Part shown: positions 1 to 6,150 of the stretch, in pieces
Numbering within the stretch: the first letter of the stretch is position 1
Layout: the number at the start of each line of letters is the position of its first letter
DNA from: Streptococcus sp.
GTDB taxonomy: Bacteria; Bacillota; Bacilli; Lactobacillales; Streptococcaceae
Length of the DNA stretch: 7,879 nucleotides
Assembly (NCBI RefSeq): GCF_030825805.1
Contig: NZ_JAPJPF010000059.1
Coordinates: forward strand, 1-7,879
Direction of reading: 5' to 3'
Position numbers and translations under genes: made by a program
The notes under the pieces: model-generated
Databases searched by the model: none
The model's input: only the letters and a program-made list of their open reading frames with translations
Told to the model about the DNA's origin: nothing

Positions 1-66
1 ACTCAACTGTGCGGAGGTGGGACGACGAAATCGAATTCTAACGAATTACCGATTTATGTCCCACTC
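1..66. repeat. Intergenic inverted-repeat element (left end outside window)
   Basis: The segment folds into a long imperfect hairpin. GTGGGAC at 17-23 pairs with GTCCCAC at 58-64, AAATCG at 28-33 with CGATTT at 50-55, and AATTC at 34-38 with GAATT at 43-47, leaving the loop TAAC, a bulge at 48-49 and an internal loop at 24-27/56-57. It contains no coding sequence. It resembles a repeated intergenic sequence that I recall from mitis-group streptococcal genomes, but that comes from memory and I cannot give it a firm family name. A pyrimidine-rich stretch (65-79) follows the stem, so it may also act as a transcription terminator for the gene to the left. The element probably continues left of the window. 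Confidence 0.6.
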
Positions 67-98
67 TCTTCTCTATTCTAGCTAGGACTGGCTATTTA

Positions 99-107
99 TG
101 GTATAGT
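99..107 (+). promoter_or_regulatory. Extended -10 promoter for the three-gene cluster
   Basis: TG at 99-100, one base, then TATAGT at 102-107 forms an extended -10 box. No convincing -35 box lies 16-18 bp upstream, which is tolerable for the extended class. Transcription would start near 113-115, just upstream of the AAAGGA at 121-126, and would serve the three closely packed genes that follow. Confidence 0.5.
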
Positions 108-174
108 AGGATATGTTGCTAAAGGAAATAGGCGTGAACAGTTGGACGGAAAGGGATACAGATTCGATCACAGA

Positions 175-906
175 ATGGATAATGTAAAGGAAACAATAAG
201 AAAACATCTGAAGGCCCTCCTGGTTTTCATCCAAAAAAGAGGGATTGTTTTAGGAATCCTCGCAATGCTGGGAGTAGGCTATGAGCTTGCTGCTTCTGGG
301 AGGCCACAAGAACAGCTGAATACAGACCAGCAAGTGACCTTTCATCAGGAAGAAGCTTATCTGCAGGACTTCCTGGCGAAATCAGATCACCCAGAAGTTG
401 GGGTGAATTTGGAGGAGTTGCTGGAGTTTAAAATAGGAGATGCGACTGGTGGTCCAAGCACCAAGGGGACGACACCAGAGGCTCTGGTTAAAAAATTAGG
501 GGGAGCCAAGCAAGCTCGACTCGAGTCAAAAGCTACAACGCAGCTCCTTCGTCTCAGCTATGGAACGACACAAGATGGACGAGATAGATACCAATTTGAA
601 TTTACCCATATGAAGGATGGCTACTATCTAACGGCTATTCAGGGCTATCAGCCAACTTCTAAGGATCATCTGGAAAGTAAACAGCTGAAAAAGGTAGCCT
701 TTACCAATCTTGCTAGTGGGAAAGAGAAAACCGGCATGAAGCTTGAAGACATTTTACAAAAGATAGGCTTGCCACAATCATTGCTTTTGAATCATAAGGA
801 TGGCAAAACGGCTTTAGTCCTGACCTACCGTGCACAAGAGGGGCTCGTCTTTCTCACTTTGCAAGCCCAAAATGATGCTCGCTATCATCTAGTCAAGGTC
901 GAATAA
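175..906 (+). CDS. Membrane-anchored two-module protein 1 (unknown function)
   Basis: I do not recognise this protein. Numbered from the alternative TTG start at 142 it is 254 residues. A basic N-terminus precedes one hydrophobic segment at about 34-51, and the rest is hydrophilic, so the body should lie outside the membrane, anchored by an uncleaved N-terminal helix. There is no cysteine, hence no lipobox. The outside part holds two related modules, about 105-168 and 184-254, each with a short amphipathic helix ending in a Gly, a variable strand, then L-[ST]-Y, and closing with Y-x-L. The layout recalls small BLIP or SmpA/OmlA-type folds, which is inference only. The start is uncertain. ATG 175 gives 243 residues but lacks a well-spaced ribosome site. 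TTG 142 has AAAGGA 15 bases upstream. GTG 134 has the best-placed ribosome site but opens a 17-codon ORF in another frame. The stop overlaps the ribosome site of the next gene. Confidence 0.75.
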   Translation: MDNVKETIRKHLKALLVFIQKRGIVLGILAMLGVGYELAASGRPQEQLNTDQQVTFHQEEAYLQDFLAKSDHPEVGVNLEELLEFKIGDATGGPSTKGTTPEALVKKLGGAKQARLESKATTQLLRLSYGTTQDGRDRYQFEFTHMKDGYYLTAIQGYQPTSKDHLESKQLKKVAFTNLASGKEKTGMKLEDILQKIGLPQSLLLNHKDGKTALVLTYRAQEGLVFLTLQAQNDARYHLVKVE

Positions 907-916
907 GGAGGAGTAA

Positions 917-1654
917 ATGGATACAGTCATCAAGAAGTTAACAATTCCTAGTCTCCTGCTGCTAGCGCTCCTCCTAGGGATGGGGTTAGAGGTCCTTAGT
1001 CATCCACCGAAAAGTTCTACAGCGATAAGCGAAATAAGGAACTTGTCAACTTTTAAAGCGAAAGAATTTCAAGGGGAGCGACTCTTAAAAGAAACGAATG
1101 AAAAAAAGGATTCGTCATGGACCTTGGAACAGATCGAGCACATTCCTCTATCGATAAAGAACCAAAACGGTAGCCTGAAGCAGACTGGAAGTCGCCTGGA
1201 GACCCTTCTGAAGGAGATGGGCCACCCCCAAGAGAAAGTCCTCTTTCAATCTACAGCAAGCAAGCAAACCAGTCTCTCCCTCCTTTATCGTTGGGAGGAC
1301 AGAGGCAAGGGAGCATCCATCCGTTTGCTTTTTAGCAAGGGGGCAGATGGGAGCTATCTGCTAGAAGAGATTGACGCGAGTCTGGCCAATCTAAATCGGG
1401 AGGGGAAAAAAGCTTTTTCAGAAAAGGTTTATCAAGGTTTGGAGCCTGGGGAAAAGATAGATCTTAAGGCATTGTTAGCCAACTATCAGGGCCTACAATC
1501 CTTCGTCCGACGCCAGATCGGGCCTGAACAGGAAGGTTTTCAATTATCCTATCAGGATGAGAAGGGAAAAACTTATTTATTGGAGCTGGAACATGTAGAC
1601 GGTTCCTATTCCTTGTTGCGCAAGAGTCAACTAGATCCTAAGAAACAAAGTTAA
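917..1654 (+). CDS. Membrane-anchored two-module protein 2 (unknown function)
   Basis: This 245-residue protein has no name I recognise. ATG 917 is preceded by AAGGAGG at 905-911, which overlaps the previous stop codon, and only 10 bp separate the two genes, so they are very likely co-transcribed. A short N-terminus with two lysines leads into a Leu-rich membrane segment at about 9-28. There is no cysteine and no signal peptidase II site, so it is either an N-terminal anchor or an inefficiently cleaved signal. The remainder is charged and predicted extracytoplasmic. Two modules are visible. The first (about 75-153) contains T-G-x-x-L-E-x-L-L-x-x-M-G-x-P, then L-L-Y and S-Y-L-L. The second (about 167-236) contains L-S-Y followed by S-Y-S-L-L. 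They match the modules of the flanking genes in order and spacing. Function is unknown; a role in binding a wall or surface component would be a guess. Confidence 0.78.
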   Translation: MDTVIKKLTIPSLLLLALLLGMGLEVLSHPPKSSTAISEIRNLSTFKAKEFQGERLLKETNEKKDSSWTLEQIEHIPLSIKNQNGSLKQTGSRLETLLKEMGHPQEKVLFQSTASKQTSLSLLYRWEDRGKGASIRLLFSKGADGSYLLEEIDASLANLNREGKKAFSEKVYQGLEPGEKIDLKALLANYQGLQSFVRRQIGPEQEGFQLSYQDEKGKTYLLELEHVDGSYSLLRKSQLDPKKQS

Positions 1655-1675
1655 GTAAAAAGAAGGGAAAATGGA

Positions 1676-2656
1676 ATGGAAAAAGGTAGACAGATTCAAA
1701 GAGAATGGACTAGGTTCCCAAGTAGGAATCGGGAAGTGTCTGAGGTCTTTTCGGATCGTGGGCCTGAAGGAGAAGCTTTTGAAAGTCCCAGTCTTCGGAG
1801 CTATCAAAAAGGGGTAAAGAGAAGTGTCCGTGAGGATGCTTTTCGAGGAGCGGGCTTGCCCCGTTTTGGTTCTCTTTTTGCAGTTGCTGTGGGGATGGTT
1901 ATCGTCTTTAGTCTCTCCATTATAGCGCTTGGTTATGTAAGCAGTTTTCTCAATAAGACAGAGCAGGATAGCCCAGTAAGTAAAAAACAGGACCGTCATT
2001 CTTTCAGTTCAACATCCTCTAAACAATCATCTGCCTCCTCTAGCCAACCATCAGAATCTTCTAGCCAAACAAAGGAAGAGAAGAGTGAGTCAGAAAAGAA
2101 ATCGAAGCAGCTGACATCCGAAAATTCTCCCTATGTGGATGAAAACAATGGCGTTCACTCTTTTAGTTTGGACGAGTTGCTGAACTTGATCCATCATAAG
2201 AAATTAGAGTTTGTAACGCCGGAGGAAACGGTTGAACACTTTGGGAAAGCTTGGAATGGTAATTATTCCTATTTTAGCCCAGAACAACAAGGCACACATT
2301 TAACCTATAAACAGCCAGATCAATTTGGTTTTGTTTATATTAGTTTTAAGAAGATTGATGATACAGAAAAGATAACTAGTTTAAGTGTAGGTAACAATAA
2401 AAGTAAGCTAGGTGAACCTACCAAAACCACAGATGAATTTCAAGCTCTGATGCCTCAGGATGGGCAAGAAGGGATGGAGATCCGAGAAGCAGCTTCTCAA
2501 TTGGGAAATCCAGATTCCATGATTTTTATTATTCTCAATCCTGGAGAAGTGGATACCATCGCTCTAGTCTATTCAACTACAGATAGCAAACGAGTCTATT
2601 TGTATTTTAACGAAAATTCGGATCAATACCGATTGAAAAAAATAGTGGTCCAATAG
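1676..2656 (+). CDS. Membrane-anchored two-module protein 3 with Ser-rich linker
   Basis: This is a 326-residue protein of unknown function, the largest of the three paralogues. Residues 1-63 are polar and basic and should be cytoplasmic. A strong membrane helix spans about 66-91. Residues 109-147 form a Ser/Gln/Glu/Lys-rich, low-complexity spacer typical of streptococcal wall-spanning linkers. Two modules follow, about 161-240 and 252-326. The second, with G-M-E-I-R at 266-270, L-G-N-P at 276-279, L-V-Y at 297-299 and Y-R-L-K-K-I at 318-323, aligns closely with the second module of protein 1. The gene begins 21 bp after the previous stop. ATG 1676 is preferred over ATG 1671 because AAGGG at 1663-1667 is 8 bases from it, and because the 1671 frame ends after 48 codons. 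No cysteine occurs in the protein. No clear terminator follows, so some read-through into dapH is possible. Confidence 0.8.
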   Translation: MEKGRQIQREWTRFPSRNREVSEVFSDRGPEGEAFESPSLRSYQKGVKRSVREDAFRGAGLPRFGSLFAVAVGMVIVFSLSIIALGYVSSFLNKTEQDSPVSKKQDRHSFSSTSSKQSSASSSQPSESSSQTKEEKSESEKKSKQLTSENSPYVDENNGVHSFSLDELLNLIHHKKLEFVTPEETVEHFGKAWNGNYSYFSPEQQGTHLTYKQPDQFGFVYISFKKIDDTEKITSLSVGNNKSKLGEPTKTTDEFQALMPQDGQEGMEIREAASQLGNPDSMIFIILNPGEVDTIALVYSTTDSKRVYLYFNENSDQYRLKKIVVQ

Positions 2657-2724
2657 GAACCAAAATGACAGGAACTAACTGTAACCATTTGACTAGGTCG
2701 CGATTTAGTGTGTCCATTAAATTA

Positions 2725-2733
2725 TGCTATAAT
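2725..2733 (+). promoter_or_regulatory. Extended -10 promoter of the dapH operon
   Basis: TG at 2725-2726, one base, then a perfect TATAAT at 2728-2733. The position 17 bp upstream (2705-2710, TTAGTG) is a poor -35 match, so recognition would rest on the extended -10. The start site would be near 2739-2741, giving a leader of about 65 bases before dapH in which I see no riboswitch or strong hairpin. Confidence 0.7.
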
Positions 2734-2804
2734 AGTAAAATCAAAGAGTTTAAAAGGAGCCTATCTTCCTAGAGGACTGACTACATAGAACAAGAGGTAT
2801 CGCC

Positions 2805-3503
2805 ATGACTGCACAAAAAATGACTGCACAAGAGATTATCGCCTTTATCGGAAATGCAGAAAAGAAAACCAATGTAAAAGTAACCTTCGAAGGGGAATTG
2901 GCAGGATCTCTTCCAGCATCCGTTGTAAAACTAGGCAATGTCCTATTTGGAGACTGGAAAGAGATTGAGCCCCTTCTTGCTAACCTAACAGAAAACAAAG
3001 ACTATATCGTAGAGCAAGATGGGCGTAATTCGGCAGTGCCTTTGCTAGATAAGCGTTATTTGAATGCCCGGATTGAACCGGGTGCGATCATTCGAGATCA
3101 GGTGACCATTGAAGACAATGCGGTAATCATGATGGGAGCCGTCATCAATATCGGGGCTGAAATTGGTGCGGGAACCATGATCGATATGGGAGCTATTCTT
3201 GGTGGCCGTGCAACGGTTGGTAAAAACAGCCATATCGGAGCAGGAGCAGTCCTTGCCGGTGTCATTGAGCCAGCCTCTGCAGAACCAGTCCGAATCGGGG
3301 ATAACGTATTGGTGGGAGCCAATGCCGTCGTCATCGAAGGGGTTCAAGTTGGAAATGGCTCTGTCGTTGCGGCGGGTGCGATTGTTACCCAAGATGTGCC
3401 TGAAAATGTAGTGGTAGCAGGTATACCTGCGCGCGTGATCAAGACCATTGACGAACAGACGCAACAAAAAACAGCACTTGAGGATGCCTTGCGTAACCTT
3501 TAA
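2805..3503 (+). CDS. dapH: 2,3,4,5-tetrahydropyridine-2,6-dicarboxylate N-acetyltransferase (DapH)
   Basis: The enzyme transfers acetyl from acetyl-CoA to L-2,3,4,5-tetrahydrodipicolinate, the entry step of the acetylated branch of the diaminopimelate/lysine pathway in the cytoplasm. The 232-residue length is usual for the family. Residues 1-84 form the N-terminal DapH-specific domain (V-K-V-T-F-E-G at 24-30, L-G-N-V-L-F-G-D-W at 43-51). About 88-208 is a left-handed beta helix of hexapeptide repeats, including N-A-V-I-M-M-G-A and [11 protein letters not shown], with the family-typical segment [12 protein letters not shown] at 151-162. A charged C-terminal helix follows. The start at 2805 has GAGG at 2794-2797, 7 bases away; a second in-frame ATG at 2820 lacks this spacing. 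From memory it is very close to pneumococcal DapH. It leads an operon whose next gene performs a later deacetylation step of the same branch. Confidence 0.97.
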   Translation: MTAQKMTAQEIIAFIGNAEKKTNVKVTFEGELAGSLPASVVKLGNVLFGDWKEIEPLLANLTENKDYIVEQDGRNSAVPLLDKRYLNARIEPGAIIRDQVTIEDNAVIMMGAVINIGAEIGAGTMIDMGAILGGRATVGKNSHIGAGAVLAGVIEPASAEPVRIGDNVLVGANAVVIEGVQVGNGSVVAAGAIVTQDVPENVVVAGIPARVIKTIDEQTQQKTALEDALRNL

Positions 3504-3517
3504 GAGAATATAGAAGT

Positions 3518-3545
3518 AGGAAGCTGGGGGATACCTCGGCTTCTT
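3518..3545 (+). other. Intercistronic hairpin between dapH and the deacetylase gene
   Basis: GAAGCTGGGG at 3520-3529 pairs with CCTCGGCTTC at 3534-3543, including two G-U pairs, around the tetraloop GATA. It can extend through two further pairs, A3518-T3545 and G3519-T3544. The sequence after the stem is TCAAAAGAGG rather than a T-tract, so it is not a standard intrinsic terminator. It lies only a few bases upstream of the ribosome site of the next gene (AGAGGA, 3552-3557), so it could tune differential expression or mark an mRNA processing site. Confidence 0.5.
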
Positions 3546-3565
3546 CTCAAAAGAGGAAGACTGAT

Positions 3566-4699
3566 ATGACACTTGATTTAGTAAAAATTCGGCGGGACCT
3601 GCATCAAATCCCAGAAATTGGACTAGAAGAATTTAAAACACAAGCCTATCTCTTGGAGCGCATCGCAGAAATCACCGAGGGAAAAGAATTCGTCGAGCAA
3701 CGGACCTGGCGGACAGGGATTCTAGTCTTTTTGAAGGGATCCGATCCAGAAAAGACCATTGGCTGGCGGACGGATATCGATGGACTGCCCATTATCGAGC
3801 AAACTGGCCTTGATTTTACCTCTCGCCACGAAGGTCGGATGCATGCCTGTGGCCATGATGTCCATATGACGCTGGCCTTGGGCTTGCTGGAGCAACTGGT
3901 CCAAGTACAACCGAAGAACAATCTCTTGTTCCTCTTTCAGCCTGCTGAGGAAAATGAAGCTGGAGGCATGCTCATGTATGAGGATGGGGTCTTTGGAGAT
4001 TGGTTGCCTGATCAATTCTACGGTCTCCATGTCCGTCCAGACTTAAAGGTAGGCGAAATCGCGACCAGTCGGGGGACGCTCTTTGCAGGGACCTGTGAAG
4101 TGAAGCTGACCTTTAAAGGAAAAGGTGGACACGCCGCCTTTCCCCATGAAGCCAAGGATGCCCTTGTCGCTGCCAGCTATTTTGTCACCCAGGTTCAAAC
4201 CATTGTCAGCCGAAATGTCGATCCTATCGAGGGAGCGGTTGTAACCTTCGGTTCCATGCATGCGGGAACGACCAATAATGTCATTGCGGAGACGGCCTTT
4301 CTGCATGGGACCATTCGGACTCTGACCATGGAAATGAACCTCTTGACCCAGAAGCGACTCGAGACGATTGCGAGAGGGGTTGCAGATGTTTTTGATATGG
4401 AGCTAGATCTTGAACTTAAGCAAGGGGGCTATTTGCCGGTGGAAAACAATCCGGACTTGGCAGATGAACTGATGACCTTCTTTGATCAAGCAGAAGATGT
4501 GACCTTGATTGATATCCTACCCGCCATGACTGGAGAGGATTTTGGATATCTCTTGTCAAAAGTGGATGGAGTCATGTTCTGGTTGGGAGTGGACAGTCCT
4601 TATGCCCTTCATCACCCTCAGATGAGTCCTAAGGAAGAAGCCCTGCACTTTGGTGTCAAGGCTATTAGTCCTTTCTTAAAAATGAAAGCCAACCAATAA
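3566..4699 (+). CDS. dapL: N-acetyldiaminopimelate deacetylase (M20D amidohydrolase family)
   Basis: The predicted enzyme removes acetyl from N-acetyl-LL-2,6-diaminopimelate, giving LL-diaminopimelate and acetate in the cytoplasm. The 377-residue length suits the M20D amidohydrolase family. Visible motifs are the N-terminal R-R-D-L-H-Q-I-P-E (9-17), W-R-T-D-I-D-G-L-P (67-75), the metal-binding H-A-C-G-H-D (93-98, Cys95 and His97), P-A-E-E (126-129, catalytic and metal-binding Glu), G-L-H-V (153-156, His155), a G-G-H-A-A-F-P-H dimerisation-domain motif near 187-194, M-T-G-E-D-F-G near 321-327, and His349/His350 as the last metal ligand. M20D members are often annotated generically as hippurate or amino-acid hydrolases; placement directly after dapH makes the diaminopimelate role far more likely. 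The ATG has AGAGGA 8 bases upstream. The symbol dapL follows Bacillus use and should not be confused with the aminotransferase of the same name. Confidence 0.93.
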   Translation: MTLDLVKIRRDLHQIPEIGLEEFKTQAYLLERIAEITEGKEFVEQRTWRTGILVFLKGSDPEKTIGWRTDIDGLPIIEQTGLDFTSRHEGRMHACGHDVHMTLALGLLEQLVQVQPKNNLLFLFQPAEENEAGGMLMYEDGVFGDWLPDQFYGLHVRPDLKVGEIATSRGTLFAGTCEVKLTFKGKGGHAAFPHEAKDALVAASYFVTQVQTIVSRNVDPIEGAVVTFGSMHAGTTNNVIAETAFLHGTIRTLTMEMNLLTQKRLETIARGVADVFDMELDLELKQGGYLPVENNPDLADELMTFFDQAEDVTLIDILPAMTGEDFGYLLSKVDGVMFWLGVDSPYALHHPQMSPKEEALHFGVKAISPFLKMKANQ

Positions 4700-4711
4700 A
4701 GAGAGATGTAA

Positions 4712-5251
4712 ATGAAAGCAAGTATTCGAAAAAGTGTATTGAAGAAGATGAAAGGCTTGGAGCCGGAGAACAAGCGAAAGGCTGATCAAGCCTTGATCCA
4801 GCGGTTACGCTCTTTGTCAGCTTACCAAGAAGCAAGCGTGATTGCGACCTATTTGTCCTTCCCGCATGAGGTGGATACAAGTTTTCTCATTGATGCAGCT
4901 CAAGAAGATGGCAAACAGGTCGTCATCCCAAAGACCTATCCCAAAGGGCGCATGGAATTTGCAACCTACGATCCGCAGAAATTGAAACCAACCGCCTTTG
5001 GCCTCTTGGAACCAGAGGATGGGGCTCAAGCGGTAGATCAGTCGAAGATTGACCTGATCCATGTTCCTGGAGTGGCCTTTCAAAAGGATGGCTACCGTCT
5101 GGGCTATGGAGGAGGCTATTACGATCGCTATTTGGCAGATTTCGACGGAGCGACTGTCAGCACCATCTATGCCTGCCAGGAAGTAGACTTTGCACCTGCC
5201 CCTCATGATATTCCAGTACAGGAGGTTCTTGTGGATGAATCAACTATTTGA
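4712..5251 (+). CDS. 5-formyltetrahydrofolate cyclo-ligase
   Basis: This 179-residue protein converts 5-formyltetrahydrofolate to 5,10-methenyltetrahydrofolate with ATP, returning a storage or inhibitory folate to the one-carbon pool in the cytoplasm. The evidence is the family length, Y-L-S-F-P-H-E-V-D-T at 47-56 in the substrate-binding region, V-I-P-K at 71-74, D-L-I-H-V-P-G-V-A-F at 114-123, and the diagnostic nucleotide-binding segment L-G-Y-G-G-G-Y-Y-D-R-Y-L at 130-141. The gene starts 12 bp after the deacetylase stop with a modest GAGAG ribosome site (4701-4705), which suggests partial coupling to upstream translation. Its last 17 bp overlap the rhomboid gene. It is the homologue of B. 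subtilis YqgN, which also sits beside a rhomboid gene. No link to lysine synthesis is implied beyond shared transcription. Confidence 0.96.
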   Translation: MKASIRKSVLKKMKGLEPENKRKADQALIQRLRSLSAYQEASVIATYLSFPHEVDTSFLIDAAQEDGKQVVIPKTYPKGRMEFATYDPQKLKPTAFGLLEPEDGAQAVDQSKIDLIHVPGVAFQKDGYRLGYGGGYYDRYLADFDGATVSTIYACQEVDFAPAPHDIPVQEVLVDESTI

Positions 5252-5921
5252 TAAGAAATACCCAGTGACCAGTAGCTTGCTTCTGTTAACAACCGGCGTT
5301 TTTCTATCCATGTTATTGCTTCGTGGCTTTGATTATGAATCGGTCCAAGCTGTCTATGATTTTGGAGGTGTATTAGGAGATGAAATCCAGGTGGATCCGA
5401 GCCAGAGCTGGCGTTTGCTTGCTGCCATGTTTGTTCATGTTGGCTTGCAGCACTTTGTTTTGAACATGGTTACCCTTTATTTTATCGGTAGAATCGCAGA
5501 AGATCTATTTGGCTCGAAGGCCTTCTTAGCCCTTTACCTCTTATCTGGCTTGATGGGCAATCTTTTTGTCTTGGTCTTTTCTCCAGAAGTCGTCGCAGCA
5601 GGTGCTTCTACAGCCCTAGCTGGACTCTTTGCTGCCATTGTCAGTTTACGCTTCATCGCTCGAAGTCCCTATATTCGCTATCTGGGCCAACGTTACACTG
5701 CCTTGATTTTGATCAATATCCTCTTTAGTTTCATGCCGGGGATCAGTCTAGCCGGTCATCTAGGAGGCCTGGTGGGAGGAGGGATTCTAGCTTTTGTCTT
5801 TCCCATCTATGGTGAGCGAGATAGCGTGAAGAAAAGCTGGCGCTGGGGAGCCCTGATCCTTTATACAGTTGGGGCTATCCTTCTTTGTGCTTGGCCTTTT
5901 ATCTTTCATCCCTTTTTTTGA
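5235..5921 (+). CDS. Rhomboid family intramembrane serine protease
   Basis: This 228-residue integral membrane protease would cleave transmembrane helices of client proteins within the membrane; the substrate is unknown. Membrane segments fall at about 13-29, 68-86, 94-116, 118-141, 153-170, 171-190 and 202-224, a 6+1 layout. The H-x4-H-x3-N signature is present (His68, His73, Asn77). The catalytic Ser125 lies in G-A-S-T-A-L at 123-128, and the catalytic His175 in A-G-H-L-G-G at 173-178. It has only the rhomboid core, without the large extra domains of B. subtilis YqgP/GluP. ATG 5235 is chosen because AGGAGG lies at 5220-5225, 9 bases upstream; an upstream in-frame ATG at 5190 would add 15 residues with no such site. 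The start lies inside the preceding cyclo-ligase gene, so translation is probably coupled. An intrinsic terminator follows. Confidence 0.95.
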   Translation: MNQLFDKKYPVTSSLLLLTTGVFLSMLLLRGFDYESVQAVYDFGGVLGDEIQVDPSQSWRLLAAMFVHVGLQHFVLNMVTLYFIGRIAEDLFGSKAFLALYLLSGLMGNLFVLVFSPEVVAAGASTALAGLFAAIVSLRFIARSPYIRYLGQRYTALILINILFSFMPGISLAGHLGGLVGGGILAFVFPIYGERDSVKKSWRWGALILYTVGAILLCAWPFIFHPFF

Positions 5922-5947
5922 TTTGTAGCACATTTGTAAATTATCTG

Positions 5948-5974
5948 AAAACTGAGTGAAGTCTCAGTTTTTTT
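5948..5974 (+). terminator. Intrinsic terminator of the dapH-rhomboid operon
   Basis: AAAACTGAG at 5948-5956 pairs perfectly with CTCAGTTTT at 5963-5971 around a 6-base loop, and an unbroken run of seven T residues covers 5968-5974. It lies 26 bp after the rhomboid stop, so it should end the four-gene transcript. Confidence 0.9.
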
Positions 5975-6040
5975 GTATATATTTCTCAAAAACGGTAGAG
6001 AAAGCAAAAAATATTACCAATAAATGAATAAAAACGTAAA

Positions 6041-6056
6041 AAGAAAGCGCTTGCAA
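6041..6056 (+). promoter_or_regulatory. cre box (CcpA operator) upstream of the dipeptidase gene
   Basis: AAGAAAGCGCTTGCAA matches the catabolite-response consensus WTGNAARCGNWWWCAW at all but two positions, including the central CG and the AAGCGCTT palindromic core. It sits about 30-45 bp upstream of the predicted -10 box and is centred near -48 relative to the expected start, so CcpA could act either positively or negatively. The sign cannot be read from sequence. It implies that carbon supply controls the secreted dipeptidase. Confidence 0.72.
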
Positions 6057-6081
6057 TGTTGATTCAAAAGGAGTAGACTGG

Positions 6082-6090
6082 TGGTATATA
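6082..6090 (+). promoter_or_regulatory. Extended -10 promoter of the dipeptidase gene
   Basis: TG at 6082-6083, one base, then TATATA at 6085-6090. A weak -35 candidate (TTGATT, 6059-6064) has 20 bp spacing, which is long, so the extended -10 and the adjacent cre box probably define the promoter. Transcription should start near 6096-6098. Confidence 0.6.
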
Positions 6091-6098
6091 AAACCTTC

Positions 6099-6127
6099 TT
6101 GTGTCCAAAAACCGTTTGAGGACATAA
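6099..6127 (+). promoter_or_regulatory. 5' UTR stem-loop of the dipeptidase mRNA
   Basis: TTGTGTCC at 6099-6106 pairs with GGACATAA at 6120-6127 (eight pairs, one of them G-U) around a 13-base loop. The stem begins within a few bases of the predicted transcription start and ends before the ribosome site AAAGGAG at 6137-6143. No T-tract follows, so it is not a terminator. A hairpin at the very 5' end is a known mRNA-stabilising arrangement in Firmicutes. Confidence 0.5.
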
Positions 6128-6150
6128 AATAAGCAAAAAGGAGATTTGCA

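Noticed and set aside
1671..1817. 48-codon frame from ATG 1671, overlapping the start of protein 3
   Set aside because: The ribosome site is only 3 bases from this ATG but 8 from ATG 1676, and the 48-residue product shows no domain.
1631..1999. 122-codon open frame on the - strand opposite protein 3
   Set aside because: It is antisense to the N-terminal and membrane region of a gene with good coding evidence; the hydrophobic stretch is a shadow, and I see no motif.
2689..2694. TTGACT as a -35 box for dapH
   Set aside because: It is 33 bp from the TATAAT box, too far for one promoter, and no second -10 box was found at proper spacing.
3045..3572. 175-codon open frame on the - strand opposite dapH
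   Set aside because: It lies wholly opposite the hexapeptide-repeat coding region and the hairpin after it. The translation is rich in His, Asn, Arg and Asp with no recognisable fold, and dapH is certain.
175..5921. Rhomboid protease acting on the three single-helix proteins encoded nearby
   Set aside because: Proximity is the only link. The three proteins are predicted with the N-terminus inside, which is not the usual rhomboid substrate orientation, and they are separated from the rhomboid gene by a promoter.
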